The translations under genes and the position numbers were made by a program. Below the pieces are notes generated by a model. It saw only the letters and a list, made by a program, of their open reading frames with translations, did no database searches and was not told the origin of the DNA. From Didymodactylos carnosus (taxonomy: Eukaryota > Rotifera > Eurotatoria > Philodinida > Philodinidae), in contig CAJNOQ010002374.1 of NCBI GenBank assembly GCA_905250885.1, forward strand, positions 1 through 24,685: 24,685 nucleotides of DNA, given 5' to 3'. Shown piece after piece: positions 7,838-18,300 of this stretch; within the stretch, counting starts at the first letter, position 1, and each line of letters opens with the position of its first letter.

Positions 7838-10800
7838 TCAACACTGGCAACTGCTTCCTTTTTGATGTTGATCATTTGCAGTTAAGCGTGTTGTTTGTTT
7901 ATTATATCCGCCAGCATTTTGGCCTCCATAATTACCGGCAGCACTCGGATCCTCAACGCCATCAGTCATTTTGTCCAATATAATATCCACTAGTCTAAAG
8001 AATAGCAAATAGATAAATGATACACTAGAAAGATTATAGTAGATATAGTCCAACGATTGTCTACCAGTAGCAAAGACGACTTAAACCGAAAAAATGCCAT
8101 TGAACATAGGCAAACCTCATAGAAAATCCATATATAATGGATACAGAAACTCTCCAACAACCAGGGGTTTCCGATTGTTCTTAGGGATGGGAGGGCCTAA
8201 AATTTTGCTTTGCAGAAAGTTGCTGGTGAAAAAACGCCAAAGCTTTTGCCAGAAAGTCTAAACATTTTTTTTAGGGTGGAACCAGCACCCTGCCAATAAC
8301 AGAGTAAATATATATTTCTTGTGACTCACCGTTCAAATACGGCTTTGACATTAATATTTTCTTTTGCTGATGTTTCAAAAAATTCTAATCCTAAAACAGA
8401 AACGATTAGGGGCCAAGTTAGAGAGGAAAATGTCAAAAAATATCGTACTTATAGACAAATAGCACAGTAAGCAAGCATGTTGCGTGCACAGGTGTGAAGG
8501 AAAGGTGATGTGTGTGATCTTACCAAGAGATGATGCTAATTTATCTCCCTGATCATATTGCACGATTCTTTCATTTTGCATATCACCTTTATTACCAACT
8601 AATACAACTTGAGCATTATCCCATGAATATGTTTTAATCTGAGTGACCCTTTTAAACAAACAAACACAAGAAGCATATTTGGCACAGGCACAACAACAAT
8701 AATAATAACATAAAGCTAACATATAAACAATAATCCACACTGAACTAATAACAATGCAAAAAAGGTGAAAAGCGTTCATCTTTTTTCATATCCATGAGCT
8801 AGCAATAGTATTCACAGTGTAGTGATTAAAAAATTATGCGGCGATCATGAGGTTACCATTCCAGATACTATATATTGAAACTCAGTTAAAACAGATTGAT
8901 AAATGTAACTAATTTGTTTCATAATTAACAAACTTGGTCAATCAAAAGCAGAAAATTTGTCTAATGAAAAGCGGCGCCTTGTTGAAAAAATGTTAGCATT
9001 AGCTAGAGTAATTTTTCTAATTGGTGAACAAATAAAATAGATAAAGTTGTGATTACTACGTTGCAAGACAATACACATGCACATACAATCAGACAACAAA
9101 AGAATTAACAACAACAACGAATATGAACGGACCTAATTGATCAGCAAGCCTTTTCCCACGTTCAGTTGTAACAGCTCTATCATGCTCAAGATCGCATTTA
9201 TTTCCAACTAAAACAACCTGAGCATTGTCCCATGAGTACATTTTGATCTGAGTACACCTTAAAAATTGGAAACGACGATCGAAAATTATCAACGCTAATT
9301 GCGAATGTTCACGCGCATTTATACACACCAATCCCATTCAAAATCAAAGTCATCATTGTATCATCATAAACTTACCAATCTTGAACAGCATTAAATGATT
9401 CTTCATTTGTTATATCATACATTAATATAAATCCCATGGCGCCTCGATAGTAAGCAGCTAAATGATGTAAACAAAGAAAACCATAATGATTGAATTCGGT
9501 ACGTTCTCTAATAGAGAAAGATGCTTCTTAAAATGTTTTTCGAAGAGTGACAAATCAACATTTCAAGAAGAATTAATCTGAATTAAATCAAATAAGACAA
9601 ACTTGTTATTGTTCTATAACGTTCTTGACCAGCTGTATCCTAGAATAGTTCAGAATAAATATTACAATAATATCTGTGATAAATATAACTTATATATTAC
9701 CCATATTTGTAATTTAACACGTTTATCTTGCCGAAAGACGGTTTTGACCTTGAAATCAATTCCAACTGTACTAACAAATGCTGACGTAAATGAATCATCA
9801 GCATAACGAAATAACTAAAAAAAACAAGCACAATAGATAATGGAAGAGAAAAGATTTAAAAAATAACACAACGTACAAATGATGTTTTTCCAACACTAGA
9901 ATTCCCGATAATCAGAAGTTTAAACATATAATCAAAATTTTGGTCAGCTGCATCTTTTGCACCACCACGATCAGTTGAATGGCTGTTCTGAGTCATCTAA
10001 AATGAAGTAGACAAACATCAATAAAAAGTGATCTATGGCGAAAACACACAGTATTAGAAGAATATAGTAAAATGATATATGATATAGTAATATATGGGAA
10101 AGAAAGAAAGAAAAAAAAACAATTATTGTAAGCACAACTTCAAAATAATTTACTAAAGACTTTACTTCATACAGTAGATCAAAATTTAGAAGCCTGTACA
10201 GATAACTAATGATTTTCAAGAATTATCCGTGCTCGGGAAAAAATTTAGAATTTTGAATGATATTTGAACTATGGAATAATCGTGTATTCGGTAAACATGG
10301 AGATATGAGATGTGGACAAGAAAAAATTGGCCGTGTACGCCTATGCTAAAAATACAGGTAAAATTTTACACGTTCTATTTTCGTTTCTAATTTTCATTTT
10401 GATGTTGTCTTGCTAGCAGTATATGTCTCTAAGTTATGAATGGATCAATAGAGAGATTTGGCATCGTTAATTGCTCACTTCTGATTGGCTGTGGTTTTGA
10501 AAACCCAAGACAATGTAAAAAAAAAGACTTAATTTTCGGTTGATAACTTCAGTTTTAAGCGATTGATTGTCAAAGAAATAATACAGAAATCTATTTATAA
10601 CAAGTCCCGAAGTACAGTTGCTAGACTAAAGAGGACGTTGCTTAGCAATGTGGCAGTGATCACGAACGTATAACTGTCTTTTATTATAGTCAAAAATATA
10701 TTTTATCCATAAATCTCTACTATCGCCGTAAACTTTCCATATTTCACTTTGATAGTACAGATTTATGGATAAAATTTATAGATACCTAGTTCTGACTTTT

Positions 10801-13263
10801 TATGACCCGTGTCATCAATGTCGTTTAAAAATCGGCTATTATCGCGTTTTTTGAAAAAGTCGCCGTTTAGTCGCGATAAACCGACCCCTTTCTTGCACAT
10901 CGCGAATTTCTCGCACGTCGTGATTAATTGGCGATTTTTTGTTGTTTTATCATTCACCATTTTGTTTAGCAGCTGAATATAAGAAACACGAATTTCGATG
11001 GCAGCCCATATCTTCAATGTGGTTTAAAAATTGGTGGGTAGCACTGTTTTATTTAGATTTCAATTTCAGGAGGATCGAATGAATGTTTTGGGAGGGTTAC
11101 TGTCTGAAGCTTTTCTCCATGTTGAGAATTTGCTACGGGCGAACTCAACGTCCGGTGGAGCACCGCCCGACTCGCTCGCTAGATAAATCACTACCGGGTA
11201 GAGCTTCACACTGACTCGTCTGAATGACTCACACCGAGTTGGCACTGTCGTAACTTATGGCAGTGCCTTTAGTGACTTTAATGACTGTCTTGAAGACAGC
11301 CACTAGAGTGCAAAAGAGTGACAAAAAGGAAAAAAAGTCGCGACATAGTGCTTCAACAATTGGACACCAAGTCTCGCAAAAATTCGCCGATTCTTAAGCG
11401 ATTTTACCACATTGGGAGACACTAACAGGCAGCTAAATGAAAATGACGGCGACATATTCTTCATATTGAACGTCAATGGTATCGACGTCATTTTGATTTT
11501 ATTTTATCTTGAGCTCAGATAAACTTGCGATATTCACAAGGCTGTTTCATTCAAGATAAGCTATATTAAAAATAAGTCGCTATTTTCTTGGTAACAACTC
11601 ATTGTTATTGCACCTTAGGAACCGGATGTTTCACAAAAGCTCAAATTGTTTTGTAGTTATCTAACGAGGGAACCTCCCTACATGCCCACTTCCGATTCAA
11701 ATGCTTTAAACATGGATCACTAGACCTCAGTGAGATAGTAAGTACTCTAAAAGGATTCGGGCCCATGAGTCTTGAAGACCCGGTTTTCTGGAAAATCAGT
11801 TTTTCAGAAACTCTAAAAATTAACCAAAACCTTTTCTTAATGAGACATGATTACTCATTGAAAAACTGGTTTGCCAGAAAACCGGGTCTTCAGAGTCATA
11901 GACCCAAATTCTTTTAGGGTAATTACTACCTCACTGAGGTCTAGCGATCCATGTGCAAAGCATTTGAATCGGAAGCGGGCATCTAAGATTCCCTCGTAAG
12001 TTTAATCTAATCTAAATCTAAGTAGTTTCAAAGCACACTTGAGTGATAAATGTTTACATATTTTCAGAAGCGCTTAATATCTTTTCTTTTTCTTCAGTTC
12101 CTAACGGGTGGGCCAGAAATAATGACATACTTTTGTTCTCTTTCCTTCCGAGCACAACCCAGGTTCGAAGATTCCATTCTAAACTCATTCGATAGAGAAT
12201 TTTCTGCTCTACAACATCCATTACCTTCTTTCATTATTTTAAAAATAGTGCAGAGTAGGGACAGATAAAAAGAATAACTGCGACGGAAGGAACAGGTGAT
12301 AATTATGTTTATACTTGACCTAATTGATTATTTAAGAACGTTTCTGTTAGCTATTCATCACAAGTACTTTGCGTAAAAAATTCGTTTTCATTTAATTAAT
12401 CCGGATTGAGAAATAAAATTTTTCCTAACATTTTGCCACTAAGAACGGATGATCCTGAAACGATGAGGTTATTCATGTATCTATTTTTATCTATATACCG
12501 TATGGTTTCAAGACTTTATTCTGACTTCAGAAGATAGAAAATTTTCTGCTCTACAAAATTCTATAACGAACACTTTCACTGCGTTGTTTGGCTAGTCCTT
12601 TTCCTACTTTTTTCAAAATCTCACGTTATCCGGAAGTACAGATTAACTTGTGCACTGAAAGCTGCACAATTTGGGTGACCAAACGAATAAGCAGCGTAAT
12701 CTGAATGATAGCACTCAATCCGTTGAACATTTTTATACCACCTTCTTCTCTCAATTACCACATTATTTCTCGAAAAGTTACACAAAAACGAAAAGCCACC
12801 AAAATTTTGATAGGAAAACGCAGTTATACTTCTTACCTATCCCTACTCTGCACTATTTTTTAAAATAATGAAATAATATGTAATGAAAGAAGGTAATGGA
12901 TTTTGTAGAGCAGAAAATTCTCTATCGAATGAGTTTAGAATGGAATCTTCGAACCTCGGTTGTGCTCGGAAGGAAAGAGAACAAAAGTGTGTCATTATTT
13001 CTGGCCCACCCGTTAGAAACAGCTTCTGAACAAAGAAAAAGATGTTTTATAAAGAGGATGTTTCACTTGCTTGGTTTTCTAATCTGCCCGCAGGCTAGTT
13101 GACATCTAGTTTTTGGACGTTTCGTGAAGTCACACAATAATTTATGTTTAATTTTACGCAATAATTTTAATAATTTATCAAAAAACTGCGTGGGAATTGA
13201 ACTCGAGCAAAAGATAATAAAGGTTTAACTTACTCTTCTTCCTTGGTCACGTGTATACGTCAT
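7838..13263 (-). CDS. RAB3: Rab3 small GTPase, with duplicated alternative exon
   Basis: Rab3 cycles between GDP and GTP on secretory and synaptic vesicles and controls regulated exocytosis. Exons, 5' to 3': 13263-13234 (10 codons, ATG then GTAAGT donor), 9996-9877, 9814-9701, 9639-9603, 9457-9376, then either 9257-9133 or 8648-8524, then 8390-8330 and 7994-7838 (TGA). All introns are GT-AG and in phase. The product is 241 aa, or 231 if translation starts at the Met at 9996, against about 220 for typical Rab3. Numbered from that Met: P-loop GNSSVGKT 31-38, switch I Thr56, WDTAGQE 78-84, NKxD 137-140, ETSAK 165-169, and C-terminal Cys-Gln-Cys for double geranylgeranylation. The Asn-Phe-Asp-Tyr-Met-Phe-Lys and Tyr-Ser-Trp-Asp-Asn-Ala-Gln stretches are Rab3-specific. 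The 13234-13263 exon could be 5' UTR instead. It lies 2 kb downstream of the EPB41L5-like gene, on the same strand. Confidence 0.93.
8524..8648 (-). CDS. RAB3: RAB3 alternative exon B (second copy)
   Basis: This exon has the same length (125 nt), phases and position in the protein as exon A. It shares 25 of 41 residues, including an identical 14-residue block from Tyr-Ser-Trp through Gly-Asn-Lys. It has Asn-Lys-Gly-Asp as the guanine box and a divergent following helix (Met-Gln-Asn-Glu-Arg-Ile-Val, Tyr-Asp-Gln-Gly-Asp). Acceptor TTTAAAAG and donor GTAAGA are both good. Including both copies, or neither, shifts the frame, so the transcript must choose one. Confidence 0.88.
9133..9257 (-). CDS. 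RAB3: RAB3 alternative exon A (first copy)
   Basis: This 125-nt exon begins after TTTTTAAG, completes the split Trp codon, and encodes 41 residues plus the first base of a Gly codon. It contains Gly-Asn-Lys-Cys-Asp, the guanine-specificity box, and then Leu-Glu-His-Asp-Arg-Ala-Val and a Glu-Arg-Gly-Lys-Arg helix typical of animal Rab3. Its donor is GTCCGT, a weak match to consensus. It is the copy more similar to canonical Rab3 after the NKxD motif. Confidence 0.9.
10700..10775. repeat. Inverted repeat, 25-bp arms
   Basis: Arms 10700-10724 and 10751-10775 pair with one mismatch around a 26-base loop. It could be the core of an old foldback element or an RNA hairpin in the RAB3 intron. Confidence 0.85.
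10790..11510. repeat. Unclassified, more GC-rich insert-like segment
   Basis: Base composition differs from the flanks, with recurrent TCGCGA/GCGATTTT-type motifs (about 10830-10935 and 11338-11404) and small hairpins: GGCACTG with CAGTGCC near 11240-11266, and CTGTCTT/AAGACAG at 11286-11300. No terminal repeats or coding frame were resolved. Probably a decayed transposable element. Confidence 0.35.
11665..11996. mobile_element. Foldback MITE, 332 bp, with TAA target duplication
   Basis: Arms of about 140-150 bp (11665 to about 11816 and about 11859 to 11996) pair at roughly 85% by eye around a loop of about 42 bases. The termini are CGAGGGAA and TTCCCTCG. TAA flanks both sides (11662-11664 and 11997-11999); a 3-bp T-A/T-A duplication is typical of PIF/Harbinger elements, so a Tourist-like MITE is likely but not proven. 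No coding capacity. Confidence 0.78.
12101..13016. mobile_element. Non-autonomous element with long terminal inverted repeats, 916 bp
   Basis: The left arm (12101-12282) and right arm (12819-13016) are highly similar reverse complements beginning CTAACGGGTGGGCCAG at each outer end. Similarity may extend further outward, with TTCAGAAGC at 12063-12071 matching the complement of 13021-13029. An internal direct partial copy of the arm (gatag-aattttctgctctacaa) lies at about 12532-12560. No target duplication was found, so the exact ends are uncertain. The small frames inside are arm artefacts. Confidence 0.75.
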
Positions 13264-15248
13264 GATGACTGAAGTTTGAAGATATTAAGTGAAGAAGAGA
13301 AATACAAGAGATACAAGAATTTGTAAATAAAATTTTAAAAGTTTAACGAAATTTTTTAATTGTACAGATAAACCAAAAATAGAGCGCACTTGTATATATT
13401 CAGAGGAAAGCCATCATTGCCATCAATAGATGTTTTTGCATAACATAATAATAAAAGGGATGTAAAAATCCTTTAGTTGATAATAAGTGAGGAGTCAGCT
13501 TGATCTAATGTTCATCCTTAGATTTTTTTGTTTCTGTTTCTCTCAAAAACAATCATTAAAAAACGCTGACTTCTCTAATAATTAGATCTTCAGATACAAA
13601 AAAGGTGAAAATAATGTTGATTGACTAAAACATATTAATAATCAATGAATGAGTTCGTTTGACATTAGTATTTTACCAGCTTATACATACACAATGTGAC
13701 ACAACACAATACTATCAAAACCAAATGCGTGTACTAGACGATTCTTTTTGAGCTACAGGCACAGTAATAATACATTAGTAGAAGTCTGTTTCGAAAATTT
13801 GTTTGGCTTTTTTCCCAATAAAAGAATTTGTTTTAGTACTTAAAACACTTAATGCCAAACTTTTGAAAAAATGGACGTAGCTGGTTGAGGTTACGCAATA
13901 CTTCCGCAATGCAAACCGTGACAGTTCATCTCAAATCTATCATTTTCATCCCACTTTCCGGTTGGTTTTATCGTTTTTCTCTCCTCTTTCTCTCTCGAAC
14001 CGTTCCTAACTACGACAATTTGGCAAAACAGAAACACTTGTCAAACTTTTTTCTTATTCTATAATTAAATTATATCCGAATTATATATCGATTTTACTAT
14101 AAAACACTTTTTTTCTTACTTTTGTTCTCTTCAGACTAATATGAGTCAGATGAACGATTTTTTTTTTACCGGTATTTATTAATATGAAATCATTTTCTAT
14201 ATGTCTTAATCGAAAACACTTTTTATTGTCATTTGTAGAATACAATCTACAATATGCAAATGTAAAAAAAAAAGAGAGAGAAAGAGAGAGAGTCAAGACT
14301 GGCGAATGCAAAATGAGCTTTATTGCAACATATGCTATTTTCAACTCCAAAATGTTAATGAGACATGACCAGTAAATAAAAAATTGTTAAGACGTGATCA
14401 AAAATGATAATTAAAGAGTTTAAATGATACTTGCCATATAACATATAATTTCTTGATAAGAGCAACAAAAAAAGATGCAGTATATAAAACACGTTCGATA
14501 CAAATTACCTTCTCCCTATGTATTAGTTTTTTTTACAAAATCAGAGTTGACAGCAAATGTGCTACGTGCTGTGGCTTCATGAAAAAAAATTATAAATAAG
14601 TTTTGAATTCTCTTGATATAATGAAATCGATACCAGTTTTACTCTGTTCATACGCTGATGATATATTTTCCTTTATTCTGTCTCTCTTTTTCTTTCTCAT
14701 TCTCGTCCTCGTTCTCGCAAACACGAACTTTTCTAATTGCAAATAGAGTTATAGAGACTAGTACTTAAGCATATTATTATATTAGGATAGATCATATCCA
14801 ACATTATGGTGTATTCAATTTTATTCAATGGCAGTATACATTGAAAAAGAGAAAAGAAAAATACATTTTATTTGTTCACAAAAACAAAAAATTATTTCAT
14901 ATTTCAAAACAAACAAACATTCATTTAATAGAAATATACAGAGAAGAAAAAAATGGCAAATAATTTCCTTAATTTTCCTATCTGCAAATATTCATAAGGA
15001 AGATAAAGACTATAAAAAAAGAACTACATTCATCTGCTTCTATCTGAACATAACGAGAGAAAATTTTCAGAATTAGTATAAAAGAAAATACTTTAGAAAT
15101 TTTCAGTATTTAAGGTATAACACTATATTGAATTTTAGCACCTAACAAGCGAAATAAAAAAAAAAGACACATGTAATTAATTACAGGTAATTTTCAAAAT
15201 GACACGAACCTCACAGAGGTCAAAAAGATAAAAGGTCGGCTATTAAAA
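13264..15248. other. Intergenic: RAB3 promoter side and EPB41L5-like 3' UTR
   Basis: No gene seen. Both neighbours are transcribed leftward, so this stretch must hold the EPB41L5-like 3' end and the RAB3 promoter. It contains a short GA-rich tract near 14270-14292 and pyrimidine-rich DNA near 13976-13999 and 14677-14717. The minus-strand 89-codon frame at 14081-14350 and the plus-strand 82-codon frame at 14828-15076 have low-complexity composition and no domain. Confidence 0.5.
14867..14872 (-). promoter_or_regulatory. Candidate poly(A) signal AATAAA
   Basis: AATAAA on the minus strand about 380 nt after the EPB41L5-like stop codon; a second lies at 14820-14825. Such hexamers are common by chance in AT-rich DNA. 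Confidence 0.25.
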
Positions 15249-15334
15249 TCATAATTCTGTTGTAATTGGTTGGTGTTGAATGGACGTACGACAATGGTGA
15301 AAAGGCAATGATGTCGAAAATGGTGTATTAGTGC

Positions 15335-15367
<33 letters not shown>

Positions 15368-18300
15368 GACATGATTGTACAATTGTTGCGGAAGCATTAC
15401 GAATATTAGACGTACTCAGTGTTCGTGTAACAATAACAGGTTTATCAGATTGTTGGTCTAAAATGAATAAAAAATAATGGTAAAAATAAGTGAGCACAAT
15501 TGACTTCGATCTGTATTACGTACGACTAATATTGTTATAATTACTATTTCGATTTGTATTCAAATTAGAGTTGGGCGAAGTTAATGATAGATTATTGATA
15601 TTATGTTTATTCGGCGAAATTGCTTCGCTGTAAAAGAATGTTTCCTAAATAAACATAGACATACTGATTTTATATTAATAGATGATTCCACACAACAACA
15701 TTTCAGACTTTAAAATTCAACAAATCGAAAAAATTTGACACGAAATAACAACGTACGTCACACAAAAATATTCTAAGTGATGCATACGGTATATTTGATG
15801 GTATTACAAACCATTTTATCTCTCGTTATTTCAGTAAACTGAATTTCTATTGAATATTCACTTCAAATCGAAAAAAGAGATGAGCTTCAATAATCGACTC
15901 TTCTCTACATGCATTCAACTCATTCTATTCACATGCATTTAACTCACGTGTATCATCAATGTTATTATCATTAGTATTTGATGTAGTAGCAGCACATTTA
16001 CGATGAGTTTTTGTTGAATCAACAACAAGATATGATAAATTATCATAATTAGCACATTTCAATTGAAATGTTGTTCTATTACAGGGTAGAGTATGTTGTT
16101 TTGTTCGAAAATAAAATCGACCATAGACATCATCGTTATTGAATGTTGAATAGTTTAAGACATTGTCATAGGTTCGATTATTATTTGAAGAAGTTCTAGC
16201 ACGACTTAGTGTAGCGAACTCAGGTATAGGTGTATTTAATAATGGAAATTTTTTTAATAAATTTATTTTATTAATGCTGCTGCTACTACAGTTAACACTT
16301 TTAGATTCGATTGAATTTTGAACATTATTTGACTGAATAAACATGTATAAAATTTAAATGAAATGTCTGATCGTAAAAAGATATCTAAACTTACTTTGAC
16401 AACAACAGAAGGCTGCGATAGTTTATCAAATGAAAATTCATCGTTTAATGAATATTTAGGAGGACTAATTGAAATTAACTTTCTTGCGATTGGTGAGACA
16501 GATGAACGAACGTGGCTAAACAACAAATAAAAACATAAAATTGCTCGTATCATATCACTTTAAAAGGAAAAATATACCCATTTGTAAGTACACCGTTAAT
16601 ATTATGCTGTGGTGAAATTTTTATCAATAAATTTTCATCATTATTATCGTTTATTGTCATATGATTGTTGTTTCCTTCTGATTCTACTTTAACTATTAAA
16701 TTATTCGATTCTAAAGTGGAAAAAAAGATTGTTTAAACGTAAAAAATTAATCCATAATGTAAATAAGATTTAACATATAACATACGTTTATTTTTAATTG
16801 AATTTTCAATATAATAATTTTTACCGTTTGTTTTTAATTGATTATTGAATAATACTGGTTGATGTTGTTGTTGTTGTTGTTTATCATCTTTTGGTTGACG
16901 TGGAGGTATTGGTGGAGGTGGTACCATTGATACTGGAAGAGATGTTGAATTTTTTCTTGACGTTAGTTCATTATCTGAGAGGAATAAATAAAATTGCAGT
17001 TAAAATTGTTAATGTAAATCAACAATTTATTACCTTTAGTATTTATCAATAAATCTTGTGAGGATTGTTTTTTTGTTTCATTGGTAACATTGACACCTTG
17101 TATTAGATTATCTAAACGTTGTGATGCTGATAAATTTAAATTCTTCTGTGACGATGACCAAGAAGATGGACGTTTGTTCGATGATGACAATGTCAAATCG
17201 TGAGTAGATGCAGATGAATGTTTATGTCTGAAATAATAATAAAAACGAATTATAATGAGGTCAAAAAAGTATTAAAAATAAACATACTCTGGTGACTTTT
17301 TTCCTGAATTATGTTCTTCTAATTTGGCTTCTTGTTCAATTTTTAATCTTCTTAATCTTTCATCTTCTTGTTCTTTTAGACGTGCTTGTTCTTGTAATTT
17401 TTTTCGTATGGCATAAGAAGCACGCCTAGAAAATCGTTGCGATGGTCGTCGTTCAAAATTAACACTACGACGAGTTAAATTCACTGTTGCACTTTGTGCC
17501 TCTGTTCGTCCACTAACAAAATAAATCAAATAATATTTAAAATATTATTTTCAAATATATATAAATTAATTTACCTAAAACGAAATCGAGATCCCATTCT
17601 TGTAAAATTTTCTTTAGTATTTAATTTAGCTTTCGGTGGTTTAATACATCGAAAAAATCCATGATATTCTATTGCACACGTCCACAAATGTTTACATTGC
17701 TTTTCATCATATAAACGAAATATAAATGTATGATCTCGTTGAAGATTTGGATCATTATCATCATCTTCTACAACAACAACTGTTAGTTTCTTATGTTTAA
17801 AATCTAATTTGGTTATTTTCGGCCTAGAATAGTGAATAAAGAGAATTAAATGCACTTCGGCAGTGATCTTTGCAGAAAATTCATACCAGAAAAAGAGACC
17901 AATTTTTTGTTTATTTTCAAATACTAAGATTCCCGTTGGAGTCAATCCTAAACGATATTCCATGCCATCTCGTCCCTGAAAAAAAAAATTGAATTTAATC
18001 AAAGCAGGACAAATTATTGTCTCTTTGACAAATACCAGTACTGTATGTAAATCTACTCCATAATTTTCAAGCCATTTTGCTCTGTTTAGATATTGTATTT
18101 CGGCATCAGCAGGTGTTAAATTTCTTAAAAAAGAAGAATAAAAGTTCAGAAAATGCAGAAGAGAACGAATTGTAATGCATACTGATAAGTTTTCCATTTC
18201 TCAACAATTGCTTCTTCAACGTCTTCGGTTTGTTTTCCGTCCGGCATAAAACGAAACTCTGATACAGTTTCTGCTGAATGTTCGCTTGGGACATAATCGC

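Larger units (their letters stand above)
9997..13233 (-). other. RAB3 long first intron (3.2 kb) holding foldback elements
   Basis: Bounded by the donor AGA|GTAAGT at 13234/13233 and the acceptor TTCATTTTAG before the Met at 9996. The other RAB3 introns are mostly 60-150 nt. It contains at least three inverted-repeat structures (10700-10775, 11665-11996, 12101-13016) and no convincing coding sequence. It may also contain enhancers, which cannot be read by eye. Confidence 0.6.

Noticed and set aside
7668..7885. Frames of repeated Ser/Leu or Arg/Glu on both strands
   Set aside because: They are translations of the GA microsatellite in the RAB3 3' UTR.
8095..8300. hAT-like ends (TAGGGATGGGAGGG) in the last RAB3 intron
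   Set aside because: No matching opposite end or 8-bp duplication was found; it may be a remnant but is not supportable.
8375..9337. Two independent small GTPase genes at 8375-8779 and 9089-9337
   Set aside because: The Rab-like segments are single exons with matching phases, and the flanking frame is intron; they are alternative exons of one Rab3 gene.
10763..11017. 84-codon minus-strand frame in the RAB3 intron
   Set aside because: No recognised family; it overlaps one arm of the 10700-10775 inverted repeat and decayed repeat-like DNA.
11080..11300. Structured RNA or ribozyme in the GC-richer part of the RAB3 intron
   Set aside because: Small hairpins are present, but no known core motif such as a hammerhead could be matched.
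12160..12180. GGTTCGAA resembling a tRNA T-loop
   Set aside because: No acceptor stem, anticodon arm or matching A box; it is part of a terminal inverted repeat.
12050..13102. Three plus-strand frames of 65-72 codons
   Set aside because: Two are the complementary arms of the 12101-13016 element and the third lies in its AT-rich interior.
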